Of a stretch of DNA of 64,000 bases, positions 61,763 to 64,000 are shown one piece after another. A program made the translations under genes and the position numbers. The notes beneath the pieces are model-generated. The model saw nothing but the letters and a program-made list of their open reading frames with translations. It did no database searches and had not been told where the DNA came from. The stretch spans positions 5,663,001-5,727,000 of the forward strand of contig NC_087073.1 in assembly GCF_026151205.1 (NCBI RefSeq). Reading direction: 5' to 3'. Numbering within the stretch: the stretch's first letter is position 1; each line of letters begins with the position of its first letter. Source of the stretch: Bolinopsis microptera. Taxonomy: Eukaryota > Ctenophora > Tentaculata > Lobata > Bolinopsidae.

Positions 61763-63997
61763 ATGAGAGTGGTAGCTATAATTCTGTTGCTTTCAAGAGT
61801 GATACTCCTCAAACGATCCCTGTGCTCCAGCTCCGATACAGTCACAGGTATGGAAATCTATTTAAAACAGTTAAAAGCAAACAAAATTTATTTAAAACAG
61901 TTAAAAGCAAACAATGTCGATAATTTTGAATGTAAAGTTCGGAATTAATTTGTCTATACTTGAAACAGTAACAGTTTAAGCTATAAGTTACTATTATTAG
62001 ATATGGTCAGGATATCCAGAAACATCATCCTGCGGTAATAATACTAGTTTGTATCACGTGACCATCATTGTCATTCCATTCAGTATCGGGGCGAAAGTCA
62101 CGATACAGCCGCGCACTCGCCAGCGGCAGGCCTACAATGTGAGGCAAATACTAGTAGCGTTACATAATTTACAAGCGTTACTAGCGTTACTAGCGTTACT
62201 AACGCTACTAGCGTTACTAACGCTACTAGCGTTACTAGCATTACAAGTGTTACCAGCCTTGCTAGCGTTACTAGCGTTACTACATACTTATTAGAAGGTA
62301 TTTCATTGCAATTCAATAATTCTAAAATCTAATAAAGTAACCAATCAGAAATTTCCTTTCATTTTATTTCAGAGACCTGTGTTATCGGAAGTTACGGAGG
62401 CTTCCTAAAATGGATTTGTAAAAGTCATATCTTCAAGTGTCACAATTCAAATGCATGGTACAGTGGAATGGAAATAATGGCAATTTCGGGAGGCACAATG
62501 AGCGGTGAATTCAACCACAAGTGTGAAAATGACCACCAGTCATATCAGGCATGCGGTTTTCAGGAAAATCAAGTCAAGTCCTACAAAAATGCTATTTGTA
62601 ATTGGCGAGTTTATGTCAACGATCACTATCAGGATAAGGTCGAAGCTGAGTTGGTAGAGAAAATTCCAACTCCAAGGATTAGTAATAAAACTGTTGTCTT
62701 GCCAAGTGGGGAAGTTACCTTTCGCGACTATATCTGCAATGATAGATGTGACAGAAGGGATTGTGAAGACGAGGCAAATTGCAACGGTCTCACATATGGT
62801 CAATACTGTTATCGAGGTGACACTGGGAAAACCACTTACGTAAAACCTGAATACATTTGCACAGGGCACCATGAGCATTTATGTTGTGAAAATGAAAGGG
62901 GGATGATGGTACCCCCAGATATTGAACTTGACTATCATGGGTGTATTTATGAGATAATGATGAAGTGCCACCCTAAAATCACATCCGAAATGAATCTATG
63001 CGAGAAACATATAACCGGGAATAGTAATCTTCACTACCCGTTATACAGTGATTATACGGTTCCTATTTTTAACACAACAAGATGCACTCTAACACTATGT
63101 AGTGATATGTCGATAAATGTCGATAAATTCAACTGCACAGACCAGTCCAGGGTTGGTGTGACCTGTGCAATTCATGGCTATATATCGACGGTATCAAAGT
63201 ACACAATCTGCGGAGAAGGAACATTAGCATTTTGTGATGATAGCATCGATACCGCATGTGAACAAGTTTCTCCATCCTGTAGGGTACACAAACACCATCT
63301 ATGTAACGGGGTGGTAGACTGCCACGATCAGAGTGATGAAAGAATCTTAATCTGTTCAGCGAGAACTTTGAAAACTTGTGTTAGGCGAGGTGGAAACGGA
63401 ACCTTTAGTCAACCACTTCCTCTTGCATGGCTAGGAGATGGAATAAAGGATTGCATGGACGGTAACGACGAGAAAGATATTAGGCCGACTTGTGGAGTCG
63501 GTAAAACCAGAAGATATGTGATTAACAATAGCACTTGTGAGAATGTCTTTCTGTGTAGAACTGGAAATCCAGGATTTGTCGAATTTAACAATCTATGTGA
63601 CGGCATTGACACATGCGGAAATGAAAACAGAATCTGCCAAGCGTCTAGAGGCTCGATTGGTGTGATGAAAACGGTTTTTAATTATCACCAAGGACTTAGT
63701 AAACGATTGTCTTACTGCATGGACGGCCTGGAGCAAATTTGGAAACTAACTCGAGGTTGCAGTTCTAAGGAATTCATTTTCCCCGATAGTGCCATTTTTG
63801 GGTTAGAAAAACCATTGATAACTTTACCAAATGACAACATCAATTGCAATCACATGTTTGGCGAGCAATATGTGTACACTAGTTGTATTGGCAGGTGCGT
63901 CAATTCTCCCTGTCCATTAAAAAACATTCCCAAGTATAACTCTTGTCCTAGTAGTAGTAGTAGTAAACCCGCGATGGGGTGGCATGTGCCTCAATAA
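61763..63997 (+). pseudogene. LDLa-repeat GPCR copy B, truncated before the transmembrane domain
   Basis: Exon 1 (61763-61847) encodes a signal peptide (MRVVAIILLLSRVILL...) and donates at CACAG|GTATGG; exon 2 starts at 62372 (TTTCAG|AGACCTGT) and runs in frame to 63997. It matches copy A for about 530 residues with roughly 25 substitutions and one small indel around CSDMSINVDK. At 63952 homology stops (after NSCP) and a short unrelated tail with a Ser run (SSSSSKPAMG) ends in TAA. The LDLa modules nearest the membrane and all seven helices are missing. It is either a truncated pseudogene or a gene for a secreted ectodomain; the window ends three bases later, so downstream exons cannot be excluded. 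Confidence 0.75.
62154..62285. repeat. 9-bp repeat (GCGTTACTA) in copy B intron
   Basis: About fourteen units of gcgttacta with variants, the counterpart of the array at 55836-55962 in copy A's intron. Ala-Leu-Leu open frames across it (62049-62294) are artefacts. Confidence 0.9.
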
Positions 63998-64000
63998 AAA

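Noticed and set aside
62049-62294. Ala-Leu-Leu repeat frame
   Set aside because: It translates the 9-bp intronic array of receptor copy B.

Overview
This is eukaryotic, animal DNA with low gene density. Genes are split by spliceosomal introns of about 50 bases to 5 kb, intergenic space is AT-rich, and simple repeats and small transposons are abundant. I see no operons, bacterial genes, tRNA, rRNA or CRISPR array. A SoxE transcription factor, a Qa-SNARE and class A G-protein coupled receptors (one intronless, one with an LDLa-repeat ectodomain) point to a metazoan. Several mostly single-exon GPCRs, LDLa-GPCR duplication, a Penelope-like element and many non-autonomous DNA transposons fit an early-branching invertebrate. 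A hydrozoan cnidarian is my best guess, but a sponge or another invertebrate is not excluded.

Layout. (1) 1.1-5.9 kb, minus strand: a six-exon gene for a 373-residue protein I do not recognise; its splice phases fit throughout. (2) 6-23 kb: no confident host gene. It holds a 135-base CT array, a small inverted-repeat transposon (8.6 kb), a 5'-incomplete Penelope-like retroelement with reverse transcriptase and GIY-YIG endonuclease (11.6-13.1 kb), and two inverted copies of a terminal-inverted-repeat element. Each of those copies is flanked by a 140-165 base module that folds into a closed stem enclosing three hairpins (14.54 and 18.86 kb). (3) 23.7-32.5 kb, plus strand: a complete eight-exon SoxE gene (462 aa) with a TATA/Inr promoter, paired CRE/E-box elements in the inferred 5' UTR and a 25-base minisatellite that begins at the stop codon. 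(4) 33-42 kb: a transposon graveyard in which several elements have exact target-site duplications. (5) 42.9-46.1 kb, plus strand: a six-exon syntaxin 7/12-like SNARE (241 aa) with E-box-bearing 11-base arrays and a 13-base minisatellite in its introns. (6) 47.9-48.9 kb, minus strand: an intronless rhodopsin-class GPCR. (7) 49.9-50.4 kb: a LINE fragment. (8) 52.6-64.0 kb: a large imperfect palindrome carrying two head-to-head copies of an LDLa-repeat GPCR. Copy A (minus strand) is complete at 1064 aa. Copy B (plus strand) is cut off before the transmembrane part. Different transposons interrupt each arm.

The host genes belong to separate systems: development (SoxE), endosomal membrane fusion (syntaxin) and signalling (GPCRs). 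I see no shared pathway. The most interesting structures are the three-hairpin module, whose two copies differ by a compensatory base-pair change, and the GPCR palindrome. Coordinates and splice sites were read by eye from sequence; no similarity search was run.
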